Origin: Vallitalea sp.
GTDB lineage: Bacteria; Bacillota; Clostridia; Lachnospirales; Vallitaleaceae
Direction: 5' to 3'
Assembly (NCBI GenBank): GCA_025210515.1
Contig: JAOARM010000034.1
Span: 1-64,000, forward strand
DNA: 64,000 nucleotides
In this document: positions 25,981-34,663 of the stretch, piece by piece
Numbering within the stretch: position 1 is the first letter of the stretch
Layout of the letters: the number at the start of each line of letters is the position of its first letter
Notes under the pieces: model-generated
The model's input: the letters and a program-made list of their open reading frames with translations, nothing else
What the model was told of the DNA's origin: nothing
Databases searched by the model: none
Program-made: the position numbers and the translations under genes

Positions 25981-27535
25981 CTTTAGAACCTCCTTCACTA
26001 CTTAATCGGCATATCATATTAAAGGAGATAAATTGTTCCTCTTCTATATAATTAATTACAGGTACATAAACTTGTTCCATTATGGGAATGTTTTTTATAT
26101 TTCTAAGTAAAGCAGCTAGAGTAAGCTCATCATTAGCAACTCCAGATATTGTAATATTATTAGATTGGGCATTAAGCTCTATGTAAAATATATTACTTGG
26201 CATACTATCTTCCATAACTTCAATTATTTTACAGTAATATTTACTTGGAGAGTTTGTCTTAATAAGAAAATCTTGTTTAGTTTTTAGTTTTTTGGAACTT
26301 AATATGTATTGTTGCTTTAATTCTAGTAATCCTTTATGTTTAATACCTTCAATATTATCTTCTAACTTAGTTATTTCATTTTTATAAGTTAATATATCTT
26401 TCGTAGGTATTCCCATTATTATAATCATTATTAATATACAAATGAAACTTATAGAAATATACTTAAACTTCTTCTTTTTTTTATGTTGTTTACTAATAAT
26501 ATCTCTTGGCATAAGATTCATATTAGATAAGCTTGATCCGATGCAATTAGAATATACATTAATAGGAGTTTTAAGAGTAAGATTTTTATCTATTTTAATA
26601 TTATTAAATGATTTAATTATAGTAGTTTGTATGTTAAAGGATGATTCTACCAAGTTATCTATACCATTAATATTAGAACTACCATTAATTAGATATATTT
26701 TATCTATACTATTATTTCTATCTCTTGATTGGTAAAAGTAAAAATACCTTTCAATTGAATCAAAAATATGTAAAAAAGCTTCTTCAACTTCCATATTTAA
26801 TAAACTTGAGTTATTTTTGTTATTAGTTAATTCATTGGTGTTAAGCCATAATTCAGCTTCTTGCAAACTCATGTTACCAATATTAATAAGTTTTTCTAAT
26901 ACAAAATAAAGCCCATAATCTATGCTTTTACTGAACTTTTGAATACCATTAGTAAATATAGATATAGTTGACATACTATAGCCTAAGTCTAGTATCATAA
27001 AATTTCCATCATATTGTTCTTTTCTTATAAGATGTGTAATACTATTTCCGTTATAATCAATACGACATAGCTTCAAACCACATTTATTTATAAGATCTAT
27101 ATATTGCTTAGCCATATATATTGGTATAACAATCATATTAATTCTATATCTATTACAATATTCATCTTTTTCTTCTTCCAGTATAGTATAATCAAGTATA
27201 TATTCATCCATATTAAAAGGAAATGCATCTACAGCATTAAGATTAACAAGTTGTTTAATATTTTTTTTCTTTGTTTTTGGTAAAATTACTTCTCTTGAAA
27301 TAATTTTACTGCTAGAAATAGATATAACAACTTGCTTAGTTTTAATGGAATGTTCATTTATGAAACTTTTTATTATATTAGTTAGTGAATCACTATCATA
27401 AATATGCCCATCCTCAATAGATTTATCTGGTGTTGATATTATATGAGCATTTAGTAATGTAATAGTATCTTTTTTGCTTTTTGTTTCAGTTATTTTAATA
27501 TATCTATTACCAATATCTATATTTAGTAAAGTCAA
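25961..27535 (-). CDS. pilM: PilM-PilN fusion protein
   Basis: 524 residues. Residues 1-340 form the actin-like PilM ATPase ('NIDIGNRYIKITETK' at the N-terminus, 'FMILDLGYSMSTISIF' in the phosphate-2 region). The PilN part begins at 'NLMPRDI' (about 350), which is the PilM-binding peptide of PilN; a basic stretch and membrane segment (about 370-392), a coiled coil and a small alpha/beta domain (to about 515) follow. In most bacteria PilM and PilN are separate; here PilN's own N-terminus is joined to PilM, fixing a 1:1 ratio at the inner membrane. Confidence 0.85.
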   Translation of the reverse strand: MTLLNIDIGNRYIKITETKSKKDTITLLNAHIISTPDKSIEDGHIYDSDSLTNIIKSFINEHSIKTKQVVISISSSKIISREVILPKTKKKNIKQLVNLNAVDAFPFNMDEYILDYTILEEEKDEYCNRYRINMIVIPIYMAKQYIDLINKCGLKLCRIDYNGNSITHLIRKEQYDGNFMILDLGYSMSTISIFTNGIQKFSKSIDYGLYFVLEKLINIGNMSLQEAELWLNTNELTNNKNNSSLLNMEVEEAFLHIFDSIERYFYFYQSRDRNNSIDKIYLINGSSNINGIDNLVESSFNIQTTIIKSFNNIKIDKNLTLKTPINVYSNCIGSSLSNMNLMPRDIISKQHKKKKKFKYISISFICILIMIIIMGIPTKDILTYKNEITKLEDNIEGIKHKGLLELKQQYILSSKKLKTKQDFLIKTNSPSKYYCKIIEVMEDSMPSNIFYIELNAQSNNITISGVANDELTLAALLRNIKNIPIMEQVYVPVINYIEEEQFISFNMICRLSSEGGSKDEVEEK

Positions 27536-27607
27536 AGATATTTCTCCTCCTTAGATGTAATAATTTTAATTAGCACTACTTATCGTAAAATAATCTCCAT
27601 ATTCAAC

Positions 27608-27650
27608 TAAGATAATTGCACAATAAATATACTATTTTGCAATTATCTTA
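27608..27650. repeat. 13-bp inverted repeat inside the pilus operon
   Basis: TAAGATAATTGCA (27608-27620) and TGCAATTATCTTA (27638-27650), perfect, 17-nt loop. It fills the largest gap in the operon, between pilD and pilM. No U-run follows, so an RNA processing or stability element is more likely than a terminator. Confidence 0.7.
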
Positions 27651-27662
27651 ATTAATAATAAT

Positions 27663-28391
27663 TTATAGAAATAAATTATAGTACCATATGATAAGTTTTT
27701 CTCCATAGAAAAAAGCTATAATTATCCCCAATGACAAATATGGTGCAAAAGGAATTTTATCTTTTCTTGAGTGCAGTTTAATTAATATTAGAATTATTGA
27801 GATAATACTACCTATAAAAGATGCAATAAATAATGATAATAAAACATTTTTCCAGCCTATAAACCATCCTGCTACAGCTAACAGCTTAATATCTCCCCCA
27901 CCTATTTTGTTATTAGCTATAACATATAATAATATAAGTGGTATACTTCCTATAATGAATCCCCAAAAACCATATAATAATTGCTTTGTAATAATAGAAT
28001 ATATAATACCTAATATTAATAAAAACATAATAAGTCCATTAGGTATTATATAGTACTTTATATCGATGATTGAAATTACTAATAATGATGAAAATAACGT
28101 ACATCCTATTATCATGTTAACTGAGTAGCCTAAGTAATGCCAAATAACCCCATATGCTATCATATTAGTTAACTCGATTATTGGATAGATTATACTTATT
28201 TTGCTATGACAAATTCTGCAACGTCCTCTCAAGATCAAATAACTTATAATAGGAATTAAATCATACCATTTAATTTTGTTATTACAAAATATACAGTGTG
28301 AGGGAGTAATTATAATACTCTCTTTCCTTGGAATTCTATATATGCATACATTAAGAAAACTGCCAATTAATAATCCTAGTACGTATGGCAT
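27663..28391 (-). CDS. pilD: Prepilin peptidase PilD
   Basis: 242 residues, an aspartyl protease with about seven membrane segments that cleaves and N-methylates prepilins. Two C-x-x-C pairs (CIFC and CRIC) in the cytoplasmic loop mark the bifunctional type. The catalytic aspartates lie in 'IDIKYYIIPNG' and 'GGGDIK' (the GxGD motif). The gene starts 3 bp after the pilin stop with no separate ribosome site, so coupled translation is likely. Four prepilin-like substrates are encoded in the same operon. Confidence 0.93.
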   Translation of the reverse strand: MPYVLGLLIGSFLNVCIYRIPRKESIIITPSHCIFCNNKIKWYDLIPIISYLILRGRCRICHSKISIIYPIIELTNMIAYGVIWHYLGYSVNMIIGCTLFSSLLVISIIDIKYYIIPNGLIMFLLILGIIYSIITKQLLYGFWGFIIGSIPLILLYVIANNKIGGGDIKLLAVAGWFIGWKNVLLSLFIASFIGSIISIILILIKLHSRKDKIPFAPYLSLGIIIAFFYGEKLIIWYYNLFL

Positions 28392-28394
28392 AGC

Positions 28395-28799
28395 TTAGTA
28401 AGATCTTTCTATATCAGTTGTACCATCAGATATAACAATTCTATTTGCACTTACATCTATAATTACATAAAATTGTGCATCATTAACTTTTGACTGTGGT
28501 AAGTCAGTAGAAGAAAGATATTTTAGTATGCCATTTTTAAAATTAACACCAGCTTGTTCTCTAGTATCTGCATCATTACTTGGTTCACCATCTAAGGTCA
28601 GATATGATAAAGTTGCATTAGCAATAGCTTCAACAGTAGCATCATCAGCCTTTTGTTTAGAATCATCTAGATATCCTTGTACACTAGGTACTGTGATTGC
28701 CGCTAATACCCCAATAATTGCAATTACAATTATTATCTCAATTAATGTAAATCCCTTCTTATCATTTTTTAATTGATTAATTTTCTTGCATTTTTTCAT
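28395..28799 (-). CDS. pilA: Major type IV pilin (PilA-like)
   Basis: 134 residues. The leader has several lysines and ends with the class III signal 'KKGFTLIEIIIVIAI': cleavage after Gly, mature Phe at +1, Glu at +5. The hydrophobic helix is followed by a small globular domain without a C-terminal disulfide pair, as in Gram-positive type IVa pilins. It has the cleanest pilin features of the operon and is the probable main subunit. Confidence 0.9.
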   Translation of the reverse strand: MKKCKKINQLKNDKKGFTLIEIIIVIAIIGVLAAITVPSVQGYLDDSKQKADDATVEAIANATLSYLTLDGEPSNDADTREQAGVNFKNGILKYLSSTDLPQSKVNDAQFYVIIDVSANRIVISDGTTDIERSY

Positions 28800-28857
28800 C
28801 TTTACCCACTCCCTTATAATTGTTTAAAAAGATAATTTATAAATGCTCTTTATATTA

Positions 28858-30069
28858 TTATTTACTAATGCTACCGTATATGCTAAACATAGGTTGAATA
28901 ATAGATAATACAATAAATCCAACAATAATAGCTAGTATAACAATAATAATAGGCTCTATCATAGTAGTAAGTTGTGTTACAGCAGTGTCTACTTCATCAT
29001 CATAATAATCAGCCACTTTTTCCATAATACTTTCAAGAGTTCCTGTTTCTTCACCAATTTTAATCATATGTATTACCATTGGTGGGAATATATTTAGATT
29101 TCTTAAAGGTGTTGAAAGCTCAATGCCCCTACTTACTTCCTCTGTTGCATTTAATAATGCTTTCTCAACTACATAATTATCAACTATCTTAGCAACTATT
29201 TCTAATGCTTTTATAAGAGGAATTCCCGACCCAAGTAAAGTACTTAAAGTACTAGTAAATCTAGCTGATATAACTTTTTTATTTAGCTTTCCAAATATAG
29301 GAAGTTTTAACTTAATATTAGAAAACAATAATTTACCTTTTTCGCATCTACTGTAATAACGAAAAAGTAAAAACATACCTAATATTACTAATATAACTGC
29401 ACACCAATATTTTTTTAGAAAAGTACTAATAATAATGAGTATTTTAGTTGTAGCAGGTAGTTCGCCGCCTATATCTGTTAACATATCTACGAATTTTGGT
29501 ACTACATAAGTTAATAATATAGTAATTACTATAATTGCAATGACCGATACTATTGCAGGATAAGTAATCGCTTTTTTAATATTTTGCTTTAATTTATTTT
29601 CTTTTTCAAAGTGCTTTGCCATTTTATCAAATGCTATATCTAATCTACCACTAATTTCTCCTGCTTTTACCATATTAATGAGAATAGAAGGAAAAGTATT
29701 TCCATGAAGCTTCATACTTTCTGAAATAGGCTCACCGCCTTTAACAGATTCATACATTTGATTTGTAATATCACATAATTTCTTATTAGAAGTTTGCTGT
29801 TTTAGAATGTTAAGAGCTTCTAGTGCAGTAACTCCCGCATTAATTATATTAGAGAATTGCCTACAAAAAATAGCTAAGTCTTTGGAACTTACTTTATTTG
29901 TGAAGTTAAAGGAGATGTCTTTTTGTAATACACCTAATTTAACTACTTCCATTGGATAGAACCCATTTTCTTTTAATAATATAAAAACCCCTTTTTTATC
30001 TTTTGATTCAATTTTACCTTTTATTCTTTTACCTTGATTATTTAGCGCTATATAAGTAAATTCGGGCAT
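28858..30069 (-). CDS. pilC: Pilus inner-membrane platform protein PilC
   Basis: 403 residues, GspF family. Two repeated GspF domains (about 65-190 and 270-395) with three membrane segments (about 168-190, 215-235 and 372-393). N-terminal 'MPEFTYIALNNQGKRIKGKI' is typical. It anchors the assembly ATPase to the membrane. Spacing to PilB is 33 bp. Confidence 0.93.
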   Translation of the reverse strand: MPEFTYIALNNQGKRIKGKIESKDKKGVFILLKENGFYPMEVVKLGVLQKDISFNFTNKVSSKDLAIFCRQFSNIINAGVTALEALNILKQQTSNKKLCDITNQMYESVKGGEPISESMKLHGNTFPSILINMVKAGEISGRLDIAFDKMAKHFEKENKLKQNIKKAITYPAIVSVIAIIVITILLTYVVPKFVDMLTDIGGELPATTKILIIISTFLKKYWCAVILVILGMFLLFRYYSRCEKGKLLFSNIKLKLPIFGKLNKKVISARFTSTLSTLLGSGIPLIKALEIVAKIVDNYVVEKALLNATEEVSRGIELSTPLRNLNIFPPMVIHMIKIGEETGTLESIMEKVADYYDDEVDTAVTQLTTMIEPIIIVILAIIVGFIVLSIIQPMFSIYGSISK

Positions 30070-30102
30070 ACAAAACCTCCTTAATTAATATGTAATTAAA
30101 AG

Positions 30103-31761
30103 TTATTCAATTGAAGAAGCAATGTTAACAAACTCTTCATAAGAGGTTATTCCATCTAGAACTAGTCTAATAGTATTTTCTTTTAGTGATTTCATACCTT
30201 CTATAATTGCTTGTTTTTTTAACTCTTCAGAAGTGGCGTTTTCATTAATTAACATCTTAATTTTATTAGTAACAGGCATTATTTCGTATACACCTATTCG
30301 ACCATAATATCCTGTGAATCCACATTTAATACATCCTTGTGGTTCATATATTATTGAATTGTTGTAATCTGCTTTCAGTATTATTTTTTCCTGTTCATCT
30401 ATAGTATGAGGTTTCTTACAATATGGACATAATTTTCTTACTAATCTCTGAGCGATAACCCCCACCATTGAAGCAGCAAGCAAATATCTCTCAACACCCA
30501 TATCAGCTAAACGTATAATTGAACTACTTGCATCATTAGTATGAACGGTACTTACAACTAAATGTCCCGTTATAGAAGCTTTTACAGCAATACTTGCAGT
30601 TTCATCATCTCTAATCTCGCCTATCATTATTATATCTGGATCTTGACGTAATATTGATCGAAGTACAGAAGCAAAACTAACGCCTATTTTTGTATTAACT
30701 TGAACTTGATTAATTCCTTCTAGTTTTGCTTCGACAGGGTCTTCAACTGTGACAACATTAATGTCTTCGTTATTTAATTCATTTAGTGCAGTATATAATG
30801 TAGTTGATTTTCCACTTCCAGTAGGGCCTGTTACAAGAATTATTCCATATGGGTTATTTAATATATTATTGAATTTTTCAAGATCATCTTGAAAGAAACC
30901 AAGGTGCTCTTTTTTTCTATTAAAACCTAATTTATCTGTTATTCTCATAACAACTTTTTCACCAAAAACTGTTGGTAATATAGATATCCTTAAATCGTAT
31001 TCTTTTACATCATATTTAATTCCTAGTCGTCCATCTTGAGGTTTTCTCTTCTCGGAAATATCAAGACCTGACATGATTTTAATACGAGCAACAATTGCTG
31101 ATAAAAGAGTTTTATCATATGTTACATACTGTTGCAATTTACCATCAATTCTATAACGAATTCTAATATCTTTATCATAAGGTTCTATGTGTATATCACT
31201 TGCTCTACTGCCAATGCCTTGCTCAATAATTGTATTGACTATTTTAATAATAGGTGTACTTTTAATCAACTCTTTATTATGATTAGATTCATGATTATTT
31301 TCTTCTATTTCTATTTCTTTATCTTTCTTATATTGCTCTGCCGCCTTTAGAGCACTTTGTGTACTATAATGTAAATCAATATTTTTAACAATACTATCTT
31401 CTTCTGAAAAATATGTAACTAATTTTAAACCAGTAAATAGATTGATATCATCTATTGCATATATATCTAATGGATCTACCATTGCAATATGCAAGTAATT
31501 ATTTTCAATTTGGAAAGGTAAAATCTTATGCTTTCTAACTAGTTTTTCATTCACCTTCAAAATAGCTAATTGGTCTATTTCTATATCATTTAGATTGATA
31601 TATTTTATACCTAGTTGTTTTTCTAGCATTTTATACATACACTTTGGAGTAACATGTCCAAGGTCTATTAAGATTTTGCCAAGTTTTCCTCCTTGAGATT
31701 TTTGAATATTAAGTGCTTGTAATAATTGATTCTCTGTTATTATATTGTTTCTTATTAGCAA
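30103..31761 (-). CDS. pilB: Pilus extension ATPase PilB
   Basis: 552 residues from a TTG at 31761. An N-terminal GspE_N domain (about 1-140), then the AAA+ motor with Walker A 'GPTGSGKSTT', Asp box, Walker B ('IMIGEIRDDETA') and the zinc-binding tetracysteine region 'CPYCKK..CIKCGFTGYYGR'. It hydrolyses ATP to extend the pilus. In-frame codons upstream of this TTG encode HKKLRLGEL, which matches the normal PilB N-terminus, so the true start is probably an ATT at 31792-31797 behind AAGGA. It is the first gene of the operon. Confidence 0.93.
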   Translation of the reverse strand: MLIRNNIITENQLLQALNIQKSQGGKLGKILIDLGHVTPKCMYKMLEKQLGIKYINLNDIEIDQLAILKVNEKLVRKHKILPFQIENNYLHIAMVDPLDIYAIDDINLFTGLKLVTYFSEEDSIVKNIDLHYSTQSALKAAEQYKKDKEIEIEENNHESNHNKELIKSTPIIKIVNTIIEQGIGSRASDIHIEPYDKDIRIRYRIDGKLQQYVTYDKTLLSAIVARIKIMSGLDISEKRKPQDGRLGIKYDVKEYDLRISILPTVFGEKVVMRITDKLGFNRKKEHLGFFQDDLEKFNNILNNPYGIILVTGPTGSGKSTTLYTALNELNNEDINVVTVEDPVEAKLEGINQVQVNTKIGVSFASVLRSILRQDPDIIMIGEIRDDETASIAVKASITGHLVVSTVHTNDASSSIIRLADMGVERYLLAASMVGVIAQRLVRKLCPYCKKPHTIDEQEKIILKADYNNSIIYEPQGCIKCGFTGYYGRIGVYEIMPVTNKIKMLINENATSEELKKQAIIEGMKSLKENTIRLVLDGITSYEEFVNIASSIE

Positions 31762-32262
31762 TTCTCCTAATCTAAGCTTTTTATGTTTTATAATAATCCC
31801 ATCCTTATATTTGCTAGGTCAACCTATAGCTAATAACAAATATATTGTTAATAAACTAATTAAATTATATAGTTAATATTATGAGTGAAAATTATGTAGA
31901 ATTTATGATTGGTCAATTTGATGAATTGTTATATTATCATGTAATGATATTTAGTTAGAATTCAGTAGTATTCAGAATTATATAAGTCAATATACGTAAT
32001 ATTATATATAAATATGTAATATTATTTCTATAATTTTAGTATAAATCATAAACAAGTATTAGTCAACTGAAATATTAGAATTGCAATTATTGATATATAT
32101 ACTTTAGTGATTATAGATGATTTGTACTAAATATTTATTACTAAGAAATAATTATCTATGTCAATATAGTTAAAACTGTCTATAGATTGACTGTTATAAA
32201 ATAATATACTAAAATAGCATTTGTGTAATACATATACCATCTCTAAGTAAAAATAGAATATT
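31762..32262. other. Gene-free, extremely AT-rich promoter region of the pilus operon
   Basis: About 500 bp without a credible gene. A 25-codon frame at 31881 on the plus strand has no ribosome site. A TTAACA...TATAGG pair (17-bp spacer) near 31830-31860 on the minus strand is a possible pilB promoter. I looked for a c-di-GMP riboswitch core and saw none. Confidence 0.55.
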
Positions 32263-32301
32263 AAAAAAGTATTTCATTATAGTTTAATGAAATACTTTTT
32301 T
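32263..32301. terminator. Strong bidirectional terminator after uraA
   Basis: Perfect 17-bp stem AAAAAAGTATTTCATTA (32263-32279) with its complement at 32285-32301, 5-nt loop. A/T flanks allow termination in both directions. It ends the pyrR-uraA unit. Confidence 0.85.
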
Positions 32302-32367
32302 ATCTTATCATATATACGAGCTTAACGTATAATAATATATATTTTAATTATTATTATGAAAGTAGAA

Positions 32368-33639
32368 TTACATTTCACTTGGTAATACTAGGTTCAAGAT
32401 TACTCCTATTAAAGCAGCAATTGCAAGTCCTGATATTGTTAATGAGTCAACTAATGGGAAACTATTAACACCAATACCTATTACTAGTATTATTGCTGAA
32501 ATCATTAAGTTTCTACTATGAGCAAAGTCAAGGTTTGCATTGATTAAGATTCTAACACCAACACTGGCTATCATACCAAATAATATTATACTAATACCAC
32601 CCATTACTGGAGCAGGAATTGTTCTAATTACAGCACCGAATTTTCCTATCATACTAAGTACAATTGCAAATCCAGCAGCTATTCTAAGAATCTTTGGATC
32701 ATATACTTTTGTTACTGCAAGTACTCCTGTATTCTCACTATATGTTGTATTAGCAGGTGCACCGATTAATCCAGCAAACATAGTTGCTACACCATCACCT
32801 AACATAGTTCTATGAATACCAGGATCTTCTAAGAAATTCTTACCAACTACTGCACCATTTGTTGTTATATCACCAATGTGTTCAATGAATACAACAAGTG
32901 CAATAGGTGCAATGGCAATAATTCCAGAAGCTGTAAATGAAGGTAATCTAAAAATTTGTTCAGTTACATGAGTATCACCTAATGTAAACCAATGTGCGTT
33001 TTGAATAGCTGTTGTGTCAAGTAAACCAAGAGGTATACATACTAAATAACCAACTGTTACAGAAATTAAAATAGGTACTAGTTTAAAGAAACCTTTTGAA
33101 AAAATTGAAATAACAACCATTGTAATAACTACTATAGAAGCCACTAATGCATATGTACCATTAAAAACATTATCTTTAAAGAAAGCACTATTAGTAGCTA
33201 CAGGACATAATCTAAGTCCGATTACAATAATAATTGGCCCAGTTACGATTGGTGGAAATAATTTTTTGATTTTATCAACGCCTACATAATAAATAATAAC
33301 TGCCATTAACACATATATTATACCAGCTACTATAATACCACCTTTTACAAGTGATAAGTTATGAAGATAATCGGCTCTTGGCATTGTAGATATATCTTTT
33401 AATTGGTCAGGATTTAATGTAACTGAAATAGCTCCTATAAATGCAAAACTAGAACCTAAAAATACTGGTACTTTTCCTTTTGCACATATATGAAATAATA
33501 AAGTTCCTACACCAGCTGCAAGTAGTGCTATAGCTGGGTCAAGTCCTGTTAAAAAAGGTACGAGGACAGTTGCGCCAAACATGGCTAATACGTGCTGAAG
33601 ACCTAAAATAAGTTTTTTTCCTGTTGATATGTTTTCCAT
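32368..33639 (-). CDS. uraA: Uracil permease
   Basis: 423 residues, nucleobase/ascorbate (NCS2) family with about 14 membrane segments. 'GLQHVLAMFGATVLVP' at the N-terminus and the substrate-binding helix segments 'VALVVFIEHIGDITTNG' (Glu and His in the site) and 'NTTYSENTGVLAVTKV' are conserved. It imports uracil with protons. It follows pyrR by 52 bp and both are under the PyrR attenuator, so expression should fall when UMP is plentiful. Confidence 0.93.
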   Translation of the reverse strand: MENISTGKKLILGLQHVLAMFGATVLVPFLTGLDPAIALLAAGVGTLLFHICAKGKVPVFLGSSFAFIGAISVTLNPDQLKDISTMPRADYLHNLSLVKGGIIVAGIIYVLMAVIIYYVGVDKIKKLFPPIVTGPIIIVIGLRLCPVATNSAFFKDNVFNGTYALVASIVVITMVVISIFSKGFFKLVPILISVTVGYLVCIPLGLLDTTAIQNAHWFTLGDTHVTEQIFRLPSFTASGIIAIAPIALVVFIEHIGDITTNGAVVGKNFLEDPGIHRTMLGDGVATMFAGLIGAPANTTYSENTGVLAVTKVYDPKILRIAAGFAIVLSMIGKFGAVIRTIPAPVMGGISIILFGMIASVGVRILINANLDFAHSRNLMISAIILVIGIGVNSFPLVDSLTISGLAIAALIGVILNLVLPSEM

Positions 33640-33691
33640 AATAAAACTACCTCCTGTATTCTCATTTAAGAGTTTATTATTAGGGAAATCT

Positions 33692-34210
33692 TTAAATTAT
33701 CTGAACAGTATCTTCTCCATCAATCTCCTGTAATCTAACATGCACTACTTCATTATGTGAAGTTGGGAGATTTTTTCCAATATAATCTGGTGTTAAAGGT
33801 AATTCTCTGTGACCTCTATCAATTAATGTTGCAAATTGTATCTTCTGTGGTCTACCAGCATCCATAATTGCATCAATTGCTGCTCTACAAGTTCTGCCGG
33901 TAAATATTACATCATCAACTAATACTATGATTTTACCTTCCACGTCAAAATCTATTGGATTATTAATTATAGGTTGTGGAGATTTTTGTTGAAGGTCATC
34001 TCTGTAGAATGTTATATCAACAGTTCCAAGAGGAACGTCAATACCTTCAAATGCTTTAATCTTCTTTACTATTCTGTCCGCTAATGGAACTCCTCTCGTC
34101 TTAATTCCTAAGATAACAACGTCTTCAACACCTTTGTTTTTTTCTATTATTTCGTGTGAAATTCTTGTTAGAGCTCGCCCAATAGCTTTGTCGTCCATTA
34201 ATACTTTCAT
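33692..34210 (-). CDS. pyrR: PyrR: pyr attenuator protein / uracil phosphoribosyltransferase
   Basis: 172 residues with the PRPP-binding motif '[19 protein letters not shown]' (about 94-112). In Firmicutes PyrR binds a hairpin in pyr leader RNA when UMP is bound and forces termination; it also converts uracil to UMP. GAGGTGA precedes the ATG. The attenuator directly upstream and uraA downstream give the classic salvage arrangement. The de novo enzymes are absent here apart from the unusual pyrB/pyrC-like pair at 16-18 kb. Confidence 0.95.
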   Translation of the reverse strand: MKVLMDDKAIGRALTRISHEIIEKNKGVEDVVILGIKTRGVPLADRIVKKIKAFEGIDVPLGTVDITFYRDDLQQKSPQPIINNPIDFDVEGKIIVLVDDVIFTGRTCRAAIDAIMDAGRPQKIQFATLIDRGHRELPLTPDYIGKNLPTSHNEVVHVRLQEIDGEDTVQII

Positions 34211-34240
34211 AAGTTCACCTCATAATTTTATTATAGTACG

Positions 34241-34323
34241 AAAAAAAGACCTCTTGATGCGCTCAAGAAGTCATAGTTTACATAACTATGTTCGGTAAAA
34301 CTTCTTACTAGCATCTCTGTACT
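34241..34323 (-). promoter_or_regulatory. PyrR-dependent transcription attenuator
   Basis: On the minus strand, AGTACAGAGATGCT (34310-34323) resembles the PyrR-binding loop consensus ARUCCNGNGAGGYU. Downstream is an intrinsic terminator: GACCTCTTGA (34248-34257) with TCAAGAAGTC (34263-34272) and seven U residues (34241-34247). The order (binding loop, terminator, pyrR) matches Bacillus pyr attenuators. Confidence 0.85.
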
Positions 34324-34405
34324 AATTTAAAGAAATCTTGTTATTTAATTCTATAATAATCTACCACATATTTTTATAAATGTCTACACCTTTTTTAGAA
34401 ATAAT

Positions 34406-34585
34406 TTATTTTTCTTCCAAAAGCTTGTCTACATCAACAATTTGTGATTGTTCATTATTAATTAATTTTACTTCTGCTGTTTCATTATTAGTATCAATAC
34501 TTATTATCCATATTGGTTTTCCATCATACTCAACATCAATAACGCCTTTTGAATGCAATATTTCTTCTGCTCTTCTAATATCCAT
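34406..34585 (-). CDS. sspH: H-type small acid-soluble spore protein
   Basis: 59 residues: MDIRRAEEILHSKGVIDVEY, then 'DGKPIWI' and a C-terminal 'VDVDKLLEEK'. This order matches SspH, a minor SASP made in the forespore. A GAGG ribosome site lies 9 bp before the ATG; an ATG 6 bp upstream is out of frame and closes after five codons. The gene supports the organism being a spore former. It lies between an MFS gene and the pyrR leader, with no functional link visible. Confidence 0.88.
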   Translation of the reverse strand: MDIRRAEEILHSKGVIDVEYDGKPIWIISIDTNNETAEVKLINNEQSQIVDVDKLLEEK

Positions 34586-34663
34586 ATTTCATACCTCACT
34601 TTAATAGTTTATAATTTTCATAAATAATATTATTTATTTAAGTTAGTATAAGGATTTAACCTA

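Noticed and set aside
31881..31958. 25-codon plus-strand frame in the pilB upstream region
   Set aside because: No ribosome site and no recognisable sequence.
31800..32262. c-di-GMP riboswitch before the pilus operon
   Set aside because: The region is almost pure A/T and has none of the conserved GEMM core sequences.
34380..34604. 74-codon plus-strand frame
   Set aside because: It is the shadow of the sspH gene on the other strand, which has a recognisable family match.
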